Source: Serinibacter arcticus (GTDB lineage Bacteria; Actinomycetota; Actinomycetes; Actinomycetales; Beutenbergiaceae). From it: 64,000 bases of DNA. The translations under genes were made by a program, and so were the position numbers. Shown in pieces: positions 17,047 to 25,050 of this stretch (position 1 is the first letter of the stretch; each line of letters starts with the position of its first letter). The stretch is from NCBI RefSeq assembly GCF_003121705.1, contig NZ_PYHR01000002.1:3162001-3226000 (forward strand), read 5' to 3'. Below the pieces are notes generated by a model. The model did no database searches. It was not told the DNA's origin and was given only the letters and a program-made list of their open reading frames with translations.

Positions 17047-20000
17047 GTGAAGGCATCCGGTTCAGCGCGCCTCCGTGCGCTCGCCGTCGTCCCCCTGCTC
17101 GCCACCCTCGTCGTCCCGCTCGCCGCTGCCTCGGCGACCGCGACCCCGACCGATCCCGCCACGACCACCGAGTCGTCGGCCCCCGCCGACCTCCCGATCG
17201 ACGCCACCGTCATCGAGGTCGCCGACTACTCCGACCTGCCCGACCCGACCGATCGCGGCACGTACACGCCCGCCACGATCCAGGAGACGAAGCTCGGTCT
17301 CGTCGACCTGCAGGAGCCCAACTCCGCCGGGCAGGCGCCGACCGCGGCCGCTGCGCAGCGGCCCGAGTCCATGCAGATCCGCGGCGCCCTGTACTACCCG
17401 GCCGACCGCGACGAGCCGTCGCCGGTCATCGTGCTGGTGCACGGCAACCACGGCTCGTGCGACAGCGGCCAGAACGCGGCGGCCATGAGCTGCGCCGAGT
17501 TCAAGCGGAACGAGGCGGGCTACGCCTACCTCGGCGAGAACCTCGCGACCTGGGGCTACACGGTCTTCTCGGTCTCGCAGGACCAGCTGATGATGCGTCA
17601 GGACAACGCCAAGGGGAAGGGCATGCACCAGCGCCGCCTCATGATCGCGGGCGCCCTCGACGCGCTCACGGCGGCCAACGCTCCCGGCGGGCTCCCGCTC
17701 GACGTCAACACGACGATCGGCGACACGCTCTCGGGCAGGCTCGACATGACGCGCATCGGCCTCATGGGGCACTCCCGCGGCGGCGACGCCGTCACGAGCT
17801 TCATCGACTACAACCGGATCCGCACGGACGGACCCCGCTACCCCCTGCGCGGCGTCATCTCGCTCGCCCCGGTCGACTACGAGCGGAAGGCGCCCTACGG
17901 GACGCCGTACCTGTCGATCCTCCCGTGGTGCGACGGCGACGTCTCCAACCTCCAGGGCGCGCGCTTCTTCGAGCGTGGTCAGTACGTCAACGGCGAGGAC
18001 CCGTTCCCGCTGATCCAGTCCTCCCAGCTCGGCGCGAACCACAACTGGTACAACACGGTCTGGTTCGCCGACGGCCAGGACGGCGGCAACGTCCAGGACG
18101 CTGCGTGCGGCAACTCGGCGCCGTCGAGCGCTAACAACGTCCAGCCGAACAACCTCCGCCTCAGCGGCGCCGCGAGCCTCGACCCGTGGTCGTACGTGAT
18201 CGACAACTCCGACACGTTCAACCCGCTGGTCAACACCAAGATCTCCGGCGACCCCGACCGGATGGGCGACCAGGAGACCATCGGTCTCGCCTCGATGGCC
18301 GCGTTCTTCCGCCGCTACGTCGGTGGTGAGGGTGCCTTCGAGCCGTACATGACGGGCGAGCTGTCCACCACGGACTCTCACCTGCAGATCCCGGAGTCGG
18401 CCTGCCCGACCAGCGAGTCCGGCGCCCGGATCGGGTGCGAGGAGCGCGTCTCGACGTCGTACTTCCCGCCCGCGGACGAGCGTGTGGACGTCATCCGGCC
18501 CGAGATCGACAACCCGCTCTCGCTCAACGCCCTCGGCGGCGAGCTCACCGGAAGCGGCTTCGTGTACCCGTACCTCGACAACGGCGGCGTCACGCTGCCC
18601 GCGGCGACCACGCAGGGCTTCGACTGGTGCAACCCCGAGCCCGACCACTTCGCACCCGGCCAGCTCGGCCTGAGCAGCCAGCCGACCGCCGCCAAGGCCT
18701 GCCCGCTCCCGGGCAAGGCCGAGCTCGGTGGCCAGAACGCCATGCGCGAGAACTCCCCGGTCAACCACTCCTACGGCCGCCAGCTCGCGGTCGCCTGGGA
18801 GGCCTCCTCGCCCGCCGTCATGACGGCGGCCGTCCCCGCGGCGTCGCAGGACGTCAGCGGTCTCAAGGCGCTGGCGCTGGGCGCCGACGTCAACTACTTC
18901 GACACCCGCAACCCGGGCGCGACCCGGTTCGACGAGAGCGGCGCACCGCTCCCCGTCACCTACGACCCGGCCGCGACCACCCAGGACTTCGTCATCTCCC
19001 TGGTGGACACGGACGGCAACGAGGGCACCGTCAAGGCGGGCGACGAGCGCTGGGGCAACGCCCTGCACATGTCGACCGGCACGCAGACCTCGCGGATGCA
19101 CATCGTCCTCGACCAGATCCGCGTCCCGCTGACGGAGTTCGCCGCGCAGGGCGTGGACCTGACCTCGATCGACCGTCTCGAGCTGCGCTTCGGCGTGGAC
19201 GGGACGCCCGCGTCGGGCTCCATCCAGCTCGCCGACGTCCGGTTCCAGGAGGCCGCGGTCGCCGAGCCGCTCATCCTGTCCGACGGCGTGGAGCCGGACG
19301 CGGGCGCCGGCTACGGTCCGCCGGCCACCGGTCCGGACCCGGCCGACCTGCTCGAGGCCTACGACAACACCCCCGGCAACGTGACGCTCGTCGACACGGT
19401 CGGGAACCCGGCGTCGAACACGTCCTGGGTCGTGGACGACGACCGGGTGCAGTGCCCGAACGCGTCGTTCACCTCGATCCAGGCTGCGGTCGACCACGCG
19501 TCGCCGTGGGACACGATCGTCGTGTGCGAGGGCACCTACGCCGAGCGCTCGACGCCGGTCAACGGCCAGGGCAACCCCGTCGCCGCCGGCTCGCTCAACG
19601 GCCTGACGATCACGAAGCCGCTGCGCATCAAGGGCGCCGGGGCCGACAAGGTCACGATCATGCCCGACCAGTCGCTCACCACCCTCGCGGGCGGTACGCC
19701 CTACCTGCGCGACGGCGGCGGCAACGTCATCACGATCTCCCGCCAGTCGCTGGGGTCCACGGACACCAACGAGATGTTCGTCGACATCTCCGGTGTCACC
19801 GTGACGTCGGGGAACGTCTTCGCCGAGGCCGGCATCGCCTACTTCGGCGCGGCGGGCCGGGTCTCCGAGAGCGTCGTCGGCCCGCTGCGGACCGCCACCA
19901 CGCCCGAGGAGCTCGCGGCCAACCCGCACGGCTGGGGCATCGTCAAGACCGGTGTGATCCAGGGCTCCGGCCGGGGCACGGTCGAGACGGAGCTGACGGT

Positions 20001-21435
20001 GAAGGACTCCCAGGTGCTGGGCTACCAGTCCGGCGGCATCCTCGTCGACGGCGGCTGGGGCACCGACGCGGCCGCGACCACGAACCAGCGCTCGGGCATC
20101 CGCAACCACGGGTACGTCTCGGGCACGGTCGTCACCGGCACGCTCAACGCCTCGTTCCCGCAGACGGGCGTCGCCTTCACCGGCGGCTCCGACGGGTTCG
20201 TGGAGAACAGCCGCATCACCGGGAACTACTTCCAGTCGGCGCCGGAGCGGTCCTTCGGACTCCTCCTCAAGGACGCCGGCAACGGGTCCCTCGTCGCCCG
20301 CGGCAGCGTCTTCAGCGGCAACGGGTTCTCCGTCTACAACGCCAACCCGGACGCCTCGGGCGTCAGGGAGCAGGCGCCGTTCACGGTCGAGGGCAGCTTC
20401 CTCGGCACCGGCGCCCTGGTCGTCGGCGGTCCCGCGGTGCCCGCCTCGAACCGTGAGGCGATCTCGGGGACCGACGCCGCGGGCGCCCAGACGGTGCTCG
20501 TGCGTCAGCGCGTGACCACGCCGCCCGCGGGGGTCCCGACGACGGCCGGCTCGCCGGTCGACGCCGCCCCGGTGGCGTCCGTGGTCGACCCGCTCGACGG
20601 CGTCGTGGTCGAGGCGGGCGACGTCGTCGCCCCGCTCGTCCGGGCGTCCGACGACCACGCGGTGGCCTCGGCCACGCTGCTGGTCGACGGCGAGCCGCAC
20701 GCGACGGCGACCATCTCGCCGTACCGCTTCTCGTGGACGGCGGAGGAGTCCCGCAAGGGCACCGACGTCGAGCTGCGCGCCCTCGTCGTCGACTCGGCCG
20801 GCCAGGAGACCCTGTCCGACCCGATCACGGTGACGGTGGCGGCGGACGAGCCCGTGGTGACGGCGTTCGTCGACGTCCCGCTGGGGTCGATGTTCTACAC
20901 CGAGATCGCGTGGCTTGCCGAGGCCGGCATCTCCACCGGGTGGGAGCTGCCCGACGGCACGCGGGAGTTCCGTCCCGTGACGCCGATCGCCCGTGACGCG
21001 ATGGCGGCCTTCCTGTTCCGGATGAAGGCCCCGGCCGGCTACGTCGCCCCCGACGTCTCGCCGTTCGTCGACGTGCCGACGACCAGCCAGTTCTACACCG
21101 AGATCGCGTGGCTGGCGGAGGAGGGGATCTCCACGGGGTGGGAGCGCCCCGACGGCACCCGCGAGTACCGTCCGCTCGACAACGTGGCGCGCGACGCCAT
21201 GGCGGCGTTCCTCTACCGGATCGCCGGGTCGCCGAGCTACGAGATCCCGACCGTGACGCCGTTCTGGGACGTCCCCACGACGAACGCGTTCTACACCGAG
21301 ATCGCGTGGGCGGCCTCGACCGGGGTCTCCACCGGCTGGCAGGGCAACGACGGGACGGCGGAGTACAAGCCGCTGAACCCGATCAACCGTGACGCGATGG
21401 CGGCGTTCCTGTCCCGGTTCTCGAAGCTGGGCTAG
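17047..21435 (+). CDS. Secreted surface protein: esterase-like, beta-helix, Ig-like and SLH domains
   Basis: A 1462-residue exported protein. GTG 17047 follows a strong AGGAG five bases upstream; the signal peptide ends near ASATATPT. Domain order: an alpha/beta-hydrolase (about 110-460) with an HGNHGS oxyanion loop and nucleophile elbow GHSRGGDA; a probable carbohydrate-binding-like beta region (about 560-745); a right-handed parallel beta-helix (about 800-1150) starting at FTSIQAAVDHASPWDTIVV; an Ig-like domain (about 1175-1275); and three C-terminal SLH-type repeats, each with FYTEIAW and TGW signatures. SLH repeats usually tether proteins to the cell-wall polymer. The combination suggests a wall-anchored enzyme acting on a polysaccharide or ester polymer. 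A strong hairpin terminator follows. Confidence 0.85.
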   Translation: MKASGSARLRALAVVPLLATLVVPLAAASATATPTDPATTTESSAPADLPIDATVIEVADYSDLPDPTDRGTYTPATIQETKLGLVDLQEPNSAGQAPTAAAAQRPESMQIRGALYYPADRDEPSPVIVLVHGNHGSCDSGQNAAAMSCAEFKRNEAGYAYLGENLATWGYTVFSVSQDQLMMRQDNAKGKGMHQRRLMIAGALDALTAANAPGGLPLDVNTTIGDTLSGRLDMTRIGLMGHSRGGDAVTSFIDYNRIRTDGPRYPLRGVISLAPVDYERKAPYGTPYLSILPWCDGDVSNLQGARFFERGQYVNGEDPFPLIQSSQLGANHNWYNTVWFADGQDGGNVQDAACGNSAPSSANNVQPNNLRLSGAASLDPWSYVIDNSDTFNPLVNTKISGDPDRMGDQETIGLASMAAFFRRYVGGEGAFEPYMTGELSTTDSHLQIPESACPTSESGARIGCEERVSTSYFPPADERVDVIRPEIDNPLSLNALGGELTGSGFVYPYLDNGGVTLPAATTQGFDWCNPEPDHFAPGQLGLSSQPTAAKACPLPGKAELGGQNAMRENSPVNHSYGRQLAVAWEASSPAVMTAAVPAASQDVSGLKALALGADVNYFDTRNPGATRFDESGAPLPVTYDPAATTQDFVISLVDTDGNEGTVKAGDERWGNALHMSTGTQTSRMHIVLDQIRVPLTEFAAQGVDLTSIDRLELRFGVDGTPASGSIQLADVRFQEAAVAEPLILSDGVEPDAGAGYGPPATGPDPADLLEAYDNTPGNVTLVDTVGNPASNTSWVVDDDRVQCPNASFTSIQAAVDHASPWDTIVVCEGTYAERSTPVNGQGNPVAAGSLNGLTITKPLRIKGAGADKVTIMPDQSLTTLAGGTPYLRDGGGNVITISRQSLGSTDTNEMFVDISGVTVTSGNVFAEAGIAYFGAAGRVSESVVGPLRTATTPEELAANPHGWGIVKTGVIQGSGRGTVETELTVKDSQVLGYQSGGILVDGGWGTDAAATTNQRSGIRNHGYVSGTVVTGTLNASFPQTGVAFTGGSDGFVENSRITGNYFQSAPERSFGLLLKDAGNGSLVARGSVFSGNGFSVYNANPDASGVREQAPFTVEGSFLGTGALVVGGPAVPASNREAISGTDAAGAQTVLVRQRVTTPPAGVPTTAGSPVDAAPVASVVDPLDGVVVEAGDVVAPLVRASDDHAVASATLLVDGEPHATATISPYRFSWTAEESRKGTDVELRALVVDSAGQETLSDPITVTVAADEPVVTAFVDVPLGSMFYTEIAWLAEAGISTGWELPDGTREFRPVTPIARDAMAAFLFRMKAPAGYVAPDVSPFVDVPTTSQFYTEIAWLAEEGISTGWERPDGTREYRPLDNVARDAMAAFLYRIAGSPSYEIPTVTPFWDVPTTNAFYTEIAWAASTGVSTGWQGNDGTAEYKPLNPINRDAMAAFLSRFSKLG

Positions 21436-21468
21436 CCGCACGGCGGTAGACCAGCGGTCCAGCACCGC

Positions 21469-21516
21469 GACGGGGCCGGGCTCCCGGGGAGAGATCCTCG
21501 AGGGTCCGGCCCCGTC
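21469..21516 (+). terminator. Hairpin after the SLH surface-protein gene
   Basis: Perfect 11-bp arms GACGGGGCCGG (21469-21479) and CCGGCCCCGTC (21506-21516) start 33 bases after the stop. There is no T-run, as is usual for actinobacterial terminators. Confidence 0.65.
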
Positions 21517-21549
21517 GTCTCCCGTGGTGGACGCCCCGACCGCCGCGGG

Positions 21550-21561
21550 TACGTTGGCCGG
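21550..21561 (+). promoter_or_regulatory. Leaderless -10 element of the 119-residue membrane protein
   Basis: TACGTT followed by GGCCGG and ATG 21562: the TANNNT-N6-start arrangement. Confidence 0.5.
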
Positions 21562-21921
21562 ATGAGGTTCGACCGCCCCACCGCCCTGACCGCCGCGATC
21601 GCGGGCGGTTCGCTGCTCCTCGGCTTCGCCGCCGCCCAGCTGACCGGCCTGCGGTGGGCGGGCGCCGTCGTCGTCCTCGCGGGGGCTGCGTGGGGCGTGC
21701 TGCGCGAGCGGCGCACGACGGCGTGGTGGCGGCTGGCCGTCGTGGTCGCGGCGGGGGCGGGCTGCTTCGTCCTGGCGCACGTGCTCAGCGACCCGCTGGG
21801 GCCGTGGGTCGCCGTCGTGCTCGCCGCGCTGGTGCTGGCGGCGGTGACGGCGGCGCTGGTGCGACGGGGGACGACGAAGCCCCGGGCCTCGAGGCCCGGG
21901 GCTGCGTCGACGGTTCGCTAG
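21562..21921 (+). CDS. Small four-helix membrane protein, unknown
   Basis: I do not recognise this 119-residue protein. It has four closely packed hydrophobic helices, short Arg-rich cytoplasmic loops (LRERRTTAWWR) and a basic tail. ATG 21562 is supported by a -10 hexamer six bases upstream. Its last 15 codons are built into a perfect 26-bp palindrome that probably terminates its own transcript. Confidence 0.65.
   Translation: MRFDRPTALTAAIAGGSLLLGFAAAQLTGLRWAGAVVVLAGAAWGVLRERRTTAWWRLAVVVAAGAGCFVLAHVLSDPLGPWVAVVLAALVLAAVTAALVRRGTTKPRASRPGAASTVR
21878..21903. terminator. 26-bp perfect palindrome, probable bidirectional terminator
   Basis: Arms AGCCCCGGGCCTC (21878-21890) and GAGGCCCGGGGCT (21891-21903) form a perfect palindrome. 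It lies inside the 3' end of the membrane-protein gene and 41 bases beyond the stop of the convergent PNPOx-like gene, so it could stop both transcripts. Confidence 0.65.
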
Positions 21922-21943
21922 CCGACCGTCGGAGGTCGACCGG

Positions 21944-22432
21944 TCAGAGCTCGACGGTCTCGTTCCGCCCGACCTCGGGCTCCTTGTGCTGCACGCGTGC
22001 GGCCACCGTCTTGACGAGGGTGACGACGGCGCCGGGCCCGTCCCAGAACTCGGCGCTCTCGCCGATGACGTTGATCGCGACGACGCCGGGGGTGTCGATC
22101 CCCTCGGGGAACCACGCCTCGGCCGACGGCGTCCAGATGCGCTCGAGCACGGCGCGGTCGCGGGAGACGATCCCGGTGCCCGTGACCGAGAGCCAGGACC
22201 CCTTGCCGGCGAGGGCGGCGTTGACCCGCGGGTCGGCGGCGATCTCGGAGACGATGTCGCTGTCGCCGGAGGCGACGTACCAGAGGTCGCCGTCCTCGGT
22301 CGCCTCCTGGAGGGACATCGGGCGCGAGCGCAGCGAGCCGTCGGGCGCGTGCGTCGTGAGCATGGTGATGTCGATGTCGGCGGCGATCTCGCGGACCGTC
22401 GCCCGGGCGTCAGTGCTGTCGTGGGTGCTCAT
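21944..22432 (-). CDS. Pyridoxamine 5'-phosphate oxidase-like stress protein
   Basis: A 162-residue split-barrel flavin-type protein of the general stress protein 26 group. The barrel reads MLTTHAPDGSLRSRPMSLQ, DLWYVASGDSDIV and VNAALAGKGSWLSVTG; a conserved W(T)P SAEAWFPEGIDTPGV segment follows. Members bind FMN, F420 or heme; which one applies here cannot be told. ATG 22432 agrees with family length. It lies downstream of upp in the same direction with 77 bases between, so separate expression is likely. Confidence 0.85.
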   Translation of the reverse strand: MSTHDSTDARATVREIAADIDITMLTTHAPDGSLRSRPMSLQEATEDGDLWYVASGDSDIVSEIAADPRVNAALAGKGSWLSVTGTGIVSRDRAVLERIWTPSAEAWFPEGIDTPGVVAINVIGESAEFWDGPGAVVTLVKTVAARVQHKEPEVGRNETVEL

Positions 22433-22509
22433 GCTCCATTGAAGGCACGCGTCCTCGGCGATGGCCAGGATCGTGTAGGCACCGGAGCGGCAAGCCGCCC
22501 TCGACGGGC

Positions 22510-23145
22510 TCAGACGACGCCGTACAGCCGGTCGCCGGCGTCTCCGAGGCCGGGCACGATGTACCCCTTCTCGTTCAGCTTCTCGTCGATGGAGGCGGTG
22601 ACGATCGTGACGTCGGCGCGGTCGCCGATGGCCTGCTCCACGGCCTCGAGGCCCTCGGGTGCGCACAGCAGCGTGATGCAGGTGACGTGGCGCGCGCCGC
22701 GCTCGAACAGGTACTCGATGGCCGCGACCAGGGTGCCGCCGGTGGCGAGCATCGGGTCGAGCACGTAGCACTGGCGGCCGGAGAGGTCGTCGGGCAGGCG
22801 GTTGGCGTACGTGACGGCCTCGAACGTCTCCTCGTTGCGCTGCAGGCCGAGGAAGCCGACCTCCGCCGTCGGGAGCAGACGGGTCATGCCCTCGAGCATG
22901 CCCAGCCCGGCGCGCAGGATCGGCACCACGAGCGGGTTGGGCGAGGTCAGGTGGGTGCCGACGGTGGTGGCCACCGGCGTCGTGATCTCCATCGGCTCGA
23001 CCGCGATCTCGCGGGTCGCCTCGTAGGCGAGGAGCGTCACGAGCTCCTCGGTGAGCTGACGGAACGTCGGCGACGGGGTGCTGGTCTGCCGCAGGACCGT
23101 GAGCTTGTGGGCGACGAGCGGGTGATTGGCCACGTGGACGCGCAT
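22510..23145 (-). CDS. upp: Uracil phosphoribosyltransferase
   Basis: A 211-residue enzyme converting uracil and PRPP to UMP in pyrimidine salvage. The PRPP loop is [12 protein letters not shown]; the uracil-binding C-terminus [15 protein letters not shown] is intact, and length equals that of bacterial Upp. ATG 23145 stands six bases after TAGCCT, a leaderless arrangement. The TAG of that hexamer is the stop codon of the upstream kinase gene. The neighbourhood with tadA is typical of actinobacteria. Confidence 0.97.
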   Translation of the reverse strand: MRVHVANHPLVAHKLTVLRQTSTPSPTFRQLTEELVTLLAYEATREIAVEPMEITTPVATTVGTHLTSPNPLVVPILRAGLGMLEGMTRLLPTAEVGFLGLQRNEETFEAVTYANRLPDDLSGRQCYVLDPMLATGGTLVAAIEYLFERGARHVTCITLLCAPEGLEAVEQAIGDRADVTIVTASIDEKLNEKGYIVPGLGDAGDRLYGVV

Positions 23146-23157
23146 GGAGCCAGGCTA
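23146..23157 (-). promoter_or_regulatory. Leaderless -10 element of upp
   Basis: On the minus strand TAGCCT, GGCTCC, then ATG. The first three bases of the hexamer are also the stop codon of the kinase gene, so promoter and stop overlap. Confidence 0.5.
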
Positions 23158-23682
23158 GTGGGTCGAGGTGTCCGGTCCACCCGCGCCCGGGTGGGCGACG
23201 CCGTCCGAACCCGGCCCCAGGACGGTCAGCGGACCCTCCTCGGACGTCGGCGGCTCGAAGGCTGCGAGGTGCGCCGCGATCTGCTCGGGGGTGAGGACGA
23301 CGTCGTCGGCCTCCGCGTCGCGACGCCCGGTGAGGCGGCGCACGAGCTCGTCGCGCGGCACGTCGAGGTAGATCGTCTCGGGCACGACGCCGAGCGGCGT
23401 CACGAGCGCGCGCCACTCGTCCCGGATCGCGCGACCGGCGAACGTGAGGTCGAGGACGACGTCGCGACCCTCGCGCACGAGGCGCACCAGACGGGCCTTG
23501 AGGTCGGCGTCGACCTCGAGCAGCCGCTCCCGGGTCGCCGTGAGCGGCCGCTCGCCGGTGCGCCACAGCTCCACGTCGAACGACAGCCGTTCCATGCCGG
23601 CGGCCTCGAGCTCGCGCGCGAGCGTCGTCTTGCCGGAGCCCGAGGGTCCGCACATCAGCACGACGCGGGCGGGGGAGGTCAT
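23155..23682 (-). CDS. P-loop kinase / AAA family ATPase
   Basis: A 175-residue protein with Walker A GPSGSGKTT at residues 12-20. A Zeta-toxin/gluconate-kinase-like fold is suggested by VVLDLTFAGRAIRDEWR and a C-terminal YLDVPRDELVRRLTGRR lid region. Family members phosphorylate small molecules; the substrate is not evident. No antitoxin gene is adjacent, so I do not call it a toxin. ATG 23682 lies 30 bases from the divergent tadA start. Confidence 0.8.
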   Translation of the reverse strand: MTSPARVVLMCGPSGSGKTTLARELEAAGMERLSFDVELWRTGERPLTATRERLLEVDADLKARLVRLVREGRDVVLDLTFAGRAIRDEWRALVTPLGVVPETIYLDVPRDELVRRLTGRRDAEADDVVLTPEQIAAHLAAFEPPTSEEGPLTVLGPGSDGVAHPGAGGPDTSTH

Positions 23683-23712
23683 GCCCCCATCCTGGCCCGG
23701 GACAATGGGGGC
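23683..23712. promoter_or_regulatory. 30-bp bidirectional leaderless promoter (kinase / tadA)
   Basis: The whole space between two divergent start codons is 30 bases. It is bounded by the inverted repeat GCCCCCAT (23683-23690) and ATGGGGGC (23705-23712). Each side reads a -10-like hexamer six bases from its start codon: CAGGAT for the kinase and GACAAT for tadA. Confidence 0.45.
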
Positions 23713-24198
23713 GTGGAGCACACGGAGATGATCGGCCTCGCGCTGGACGAGGCCCGCGCGGCGCTGGCGACGCAGGACGTGCCGGTGGGCGCGGTCGTGC
23801 TCGACGCCGAGGGTCGCGTCATCGGCCGGGGCCGCAACCGTCGGGAGGCCGACGGCGACCCGACGGCGCACGCCGAGGTGCTCGCGATCCGCGAGGCCGC
23901 CGCCGTGCTCGGGCAGTGGCGACTGGAGGGCTGCACGCTCGCCGTCACGCTCGAGCCGTGCACGATGTGCGCCGGCGCGATGGTGCTCGCGCGGCTGCCG
24001 CTGCTGGTGTTCGGCGCGTTCGACCCCAAGGCCGGCGCGGCGGGGTCGGTCACCGACGTCGTGCGCGACTCGCGGCTCAACCATCGAGTCGAGGTCGTCG
24101 GCGGGGTGCGGGAGGCGGAGTGCGGCGACGAGCTGCGGGCGTTCTTCCGGGCCCGACGCGTGAAGTCCCCGCGCCCCGCCCCCGACCCGCTCGGCTAG
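23713..24198 (+). CDS. tadA: tRNA-specific adenosine deaminase
   Basis: A 161-residue zinc deaminase that makes inosine at wobble position 34 of tRNA-Arg(ACG). The active site is HAE (His53, Glu55) with PCTMC (Cys83 and Cys86). The C-terminal helix ends in FFRARR, as in TadA. GTG 23713 is chosen for the family N-terminus. Its TAG stop shares the four bases CTAG with the stop of the convergent crcB gene. Confidence 0.95.
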   Translation: MEHTEMIGLALDEARAALATQDVPVGAVVLDAEGRVIGRGRNRREADGDPTAHAEVLAIREAAAVLGQWRLEGCTLAVTLEPCTMCAGAMVLARLPLLVFGAFDPKAGAAGSVTDVVRDSRLNHRVEVVGGVREAECGDELRAFFRARRVKSPRPAPDPLG

Positions 24199-24548
24199 CG
24201 GGACCCCAGCCAGAGTCCGACGGCGCACGCCGCCACGGCCGCGACCGGCACCACGATCGCGCGGCGCATCCCGACGGCGCGGCCGTCCTGCTCGGTGCGC
24301 TCGACGACGTCGAGGCTCGCGGCGGAGAAGGTGGTGAACCCGCCGAGGAAGCCGGTCGCGAGGACGGTGCGCAGGTCGCCGTCGACGATCCCGCGGGTGG
24401 CGAGGGCCGCGACCAGGCCGATGAGGAACGAGCCGAGGACGTTGATGAGCGCGGTCGACCGGCCGGGTCGACCCGGGCCGAGCCCGAGGTCGACGGCGTG
24501 GCGCGCCATGGCGCCGAGCGCGCCCCCCAGGGCGACGAGGGCGATCAC
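24195..24548 (-). CDS. crcB: Fluoride exporter CrcB/Fluc, second subunit
   Basis: A 117-residue, four-helix Fluc fluoride channel subunit. The pore motif GTFLIGL-type stretch is present as NVLGSFLIGLVAA and the helix-break motif as TGFLGGFTTFSA. Actinobacteria often carry two crcB genes whose products form an antiparallel heterodimer; this one overlaps its upstream partner by GTGA. GTG 24548 is the only fitting start. Confidence 0.92.
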   Translation of the reverse strand: MIALVALGGALGAMARHAVDLGLGPGRPGRSTALINVLGSFLIGLVAALATRGIVDGDLRTVLATGFLGGFTTFSAASLDVVERTEQDGRAVGMRRAIVVPVAAVAACAVGLWLGSR

Positions 24549-25006
24549 GCCGGGCTCCGTCGTCGGGAACCGGGGGCGCGGGCGCCGGCCCGCAGGCCGA
24601 GCCGGGCGAGCGCGACGCCGGCCGCGACGCTCACGACGACGTAGCCCACCGCGAGGAGGGCCGCCGGGCCGGAGCCGGCCTCCGCCGTCGTCACGGTCTC
24701 GAGCGCGAGCGCCGAGTAGGTGGTGAAGCCGCCGAGCGCGCCCGTGCCGAGCAGGAGGCGAAGCCGGGCGGCGCGCGCGGGGCTCGCGGAACCGCGGGCG
24801 GTCAGCGCGCCGAGGCGGCCGACCAGCAGGCCGAGCAGGAACGAGCCGAGCAGGTTGATCACCAGGGTGACGGCGAGCTGGGGCTGGACCGCGCCGTCGA
24901 CGGTCGGGGCGAGCAGGCCGGCCGTGTACCGCAGGGTCGTGCCGACGGCGCCGCCGAGCCCGACGAGCGCGAAGGCCGTCGGGGTCGGCACGAGGCGGGC
25001 GGTCAC
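24545..25006 (-). CDS. crcB: Fluoride exporter CrcB/Fluc, first subunit
   Basis: A 153-residue Fluc family protein with four membrane helices, NLLGSFLLGLLVG and GALGGFTTYSALALE. It is somewhat longer than its partner because of a basic C-terminal tail. GTG 25006 is preferred; a GTG at 24991 is also possible. It is coupled to the downstream crcB by a four-base overlap. No fluoride riboswitch is recognisable upstream, where only 44 bases separate it from the sirtuin gene. Confidence 0.9.
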   Translation of the reverse strand: MTARLVPTPTAFALVGLGGAVGTTLRYTAGLLAPTVDGAVQPQLAVTLVINLLGSFLLGLLVGRLGALTARGSASPARAARLRLLLGTGALGGFTTYSALALETVTTAEAGSGPAALLAVGYVVVSVAAGVALARLGLRAGARAPGSRRRSPA

Positions 25007-25050
25007 GGGCTCAGCGTGGCACGGCCGGGCGGTCGAGGGGCGCGGGCGGC

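Noticed and set aside
17062-21780. Long open frame antisense to the surface-protein gene
   Set aside because: It is Arg/Val/Gly-rich shadow sequence from high G+C third positions; the plus-strand frame has signal peptide, domains and a ribosome site.
23155-23682. Zeta toxin of a toxin-antitoxin pair
   Set aside because: P-loop kinase features fit but no epsilon-type antitoxin lies beside it.
24545-25050. Fluoride riboswitch ahead of crcB
   Set aside because: Only 44 bases separate crcB from the sirtuin gene and no riboswitch-like structure is apparent.
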